DNA of 64,000 bases from Nematostella vectensis. Lineage: Eukaryota > Cnidaria > Anthozoa > Actiniaria > Edwardsiidae. The DNA lies in assembly GCF_932526225.1 (NCBI RefSeq), contig NC_064040.1:14360856-14424855 (forward strand), given 5' to 3'. A program made the position numbers and the translations under genes. The notes under the pieces are model-generated. The model was not told where the DNA came from and did no database searches. It was given only the letters and a program-made list of their open reading frames with translations. Positions 62,996 through 64,000 of the stretch are shown here, piece after piece (position 1 is the first letter of the stretch; every line of letters begins with the position of its first letter).

Positions 62996-64000
62996 CTGTT
63001 TAAAACAAAGAGAAAATCGTCCATTTAAAGGGTGGCTTCATCTCTACAGCTCAGCGCCAGATGCTGGCCTAGTGATGCCTCCACTATCAGGGCCATAGCA
63101 GAGGGCGGGCCATGCCCCCCCCCCCCTAAAAAAAATTATTAATGTTTCTGTATTCCCCCCTCCTCCAAACATTTTAGCGGAGCCCCTGCGAAGCCCAATA
63201 GTCATAGGAAAGTGGTGTATAACTATACGATGAAGTTCCCGTGGTCACGATGGGATACCTGTGGATTTTCCCGTGTCTGGTGTCTGGTTTTTTGGCGTGA
63301 GAGTCAGGACGTGCGTAAAACTATAACGGGGAAATAATTTATCTGAAAAGAAGCACTCACTCGATTGCTTTTTCCCTACACTTCTGTAAACTTCAGACAG
63401 CTTTAGGGAAAATGTATATAGAACAGAACAATAATTATTGAGACGACCTGAAGACTTCCCAGAAGTAAGTGACTACACAGAAACAAGAACAAGCTAAGAC
63501 CCAAGACGCTAAGATTTTTAAGAAAATTATAATTTGCTTATCGGGAAGCCGTAAAAACTTTCCCGTTAAAACTTACGGGCCCGGTAATTACCGGTTTTCT
63601 GTTTTTCTTTGTGAGTTATATTTCTTTTCGCCGTGAGTCATTTCTTTTTTCCTTGAGGTTTTTCTTGTCTCGGTGAGCTATTTCTTTTCTTCTATTTCTT
63701 TTCGCCGTGACAGATATGGGCCACCGTACTTTCCAGACGACCGAGTAGAGTGTTGGGACTAAAGAAATGTTTTGGCTTTGAAGCTTGCAAACTGTTTGGA
63801 CTCAAGCGAAACATTGAACTGCACACTAGCGATATAAAGATGTTGCTTTGTCTCCACTAAATTTATCCTTCCGTTTACTCCCAACGACAAAATACAAGTA
63901 TTGGATAACTTCACTTACAATAAAATTAACTTACCGTCTCTCGAGCTATCTCTGCTTTATTTCGCTCTGTCTATTTTTTTTTGGCTCTTTGTTTTATCCA
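62996..64000. other. Intron 1 of gene C, up to the window end
   Basis: AT-rich intronic DNA with CTATTTCTTTTC repeats at 63605-63712 and a C run at 63115. No gene recognised. Confidence 0.5.

Larger units (their letters stand above)
58851..64000. repeat. Segmental duplication unit C, cut by window end
   Basis: Collinear with units A and B up to the window end inside intron 1; more similar to B at 63030-63475. A stretch of intron 1 present in A and B between about 38240 and 38650 is missing near 63865. Confidence 0.85.

Overview
The window looks like nuclear DNA from an animal, most probably an anthozoan cnidarian (sea anemone or coral type). The basis is spliced genes that join a PAN/apple domain to a fibrinogen-like domain, several CR1/Jockey-like LINEs with tetranucleotide tails, a PIF/Harbinger transposon, a TA-flanked fold-back transposon, and two GC-rich virus-like elements carrying a polymerase/helicase gene and a retroviral-type integrase. 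No rRNA, tRNA or CRISPR array was seen. The species call is inference.

Layout. 1-7329: GC-rich virus-like element, copy 1, cut by the window start. 7330-15667: duplication unit A. 15668-21308: two LINE remnants and their repeats. 21309-24135: unassigned DNA, then an orphan array (D) of the intron minisatellite found in the duplicated genes. 24136-26932: a nearly full-length LINE on the minus strand. 28315-31000: another LINE. 31604-41966: duplication unit B. 42025-45338: fold-back transposon. 45449-50078: PIF/Harbinger element with a Myb-like gene and a transposase gene, both damaged. 51198-52315: LINE fragment, cut by element copy 2. 52327-57919: element copy 2, inverted relative to copy 1 and truncated. 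57917-64000: duplication unit C, cut by the window end.

Host genes. Units A, B and C each carry a minus-strand gene. For A and B I can place three exons with matching splice phases: a signal-peptide exon, a PAN exon and a last exon with a fibrinogen-like domain, giving about 337 residues. C lacks exon 1 because the window ends. The three genes are open through every visible exon, and their differences sit in a few clustered codons with several substitutions each. Each gene has two minisatellites made from its own processing signals. Intron 2 holds a roughly 47-bp array repeating the exon 2 end with its GTAAGT donor. The 3' end holds a roughly 63-bp array repeating the last codons, the stop, an ATTAAA hexamer and a G/T-rich stretch. 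Unit number differs among the copies.

Virus-like element. Comparing the two copies gives this order: an unrecognised structural-type protein, a single-pass membrane protein, two small hydrophobic proteins and an integrase on one strand. Convergent to them is a very long gene with a B-like DNA polymerase, a Pif1/RecD-like helicase and an HNH domain, preceded by a small zinc-finger gene. Iterated repeats and a hairpin mark the terminus. The element resembles Polinton/Maverick-like or adintovirus-like elements in plan, but I cannot place it in a named family. The enzyme genes are broken in both copies, at different places.
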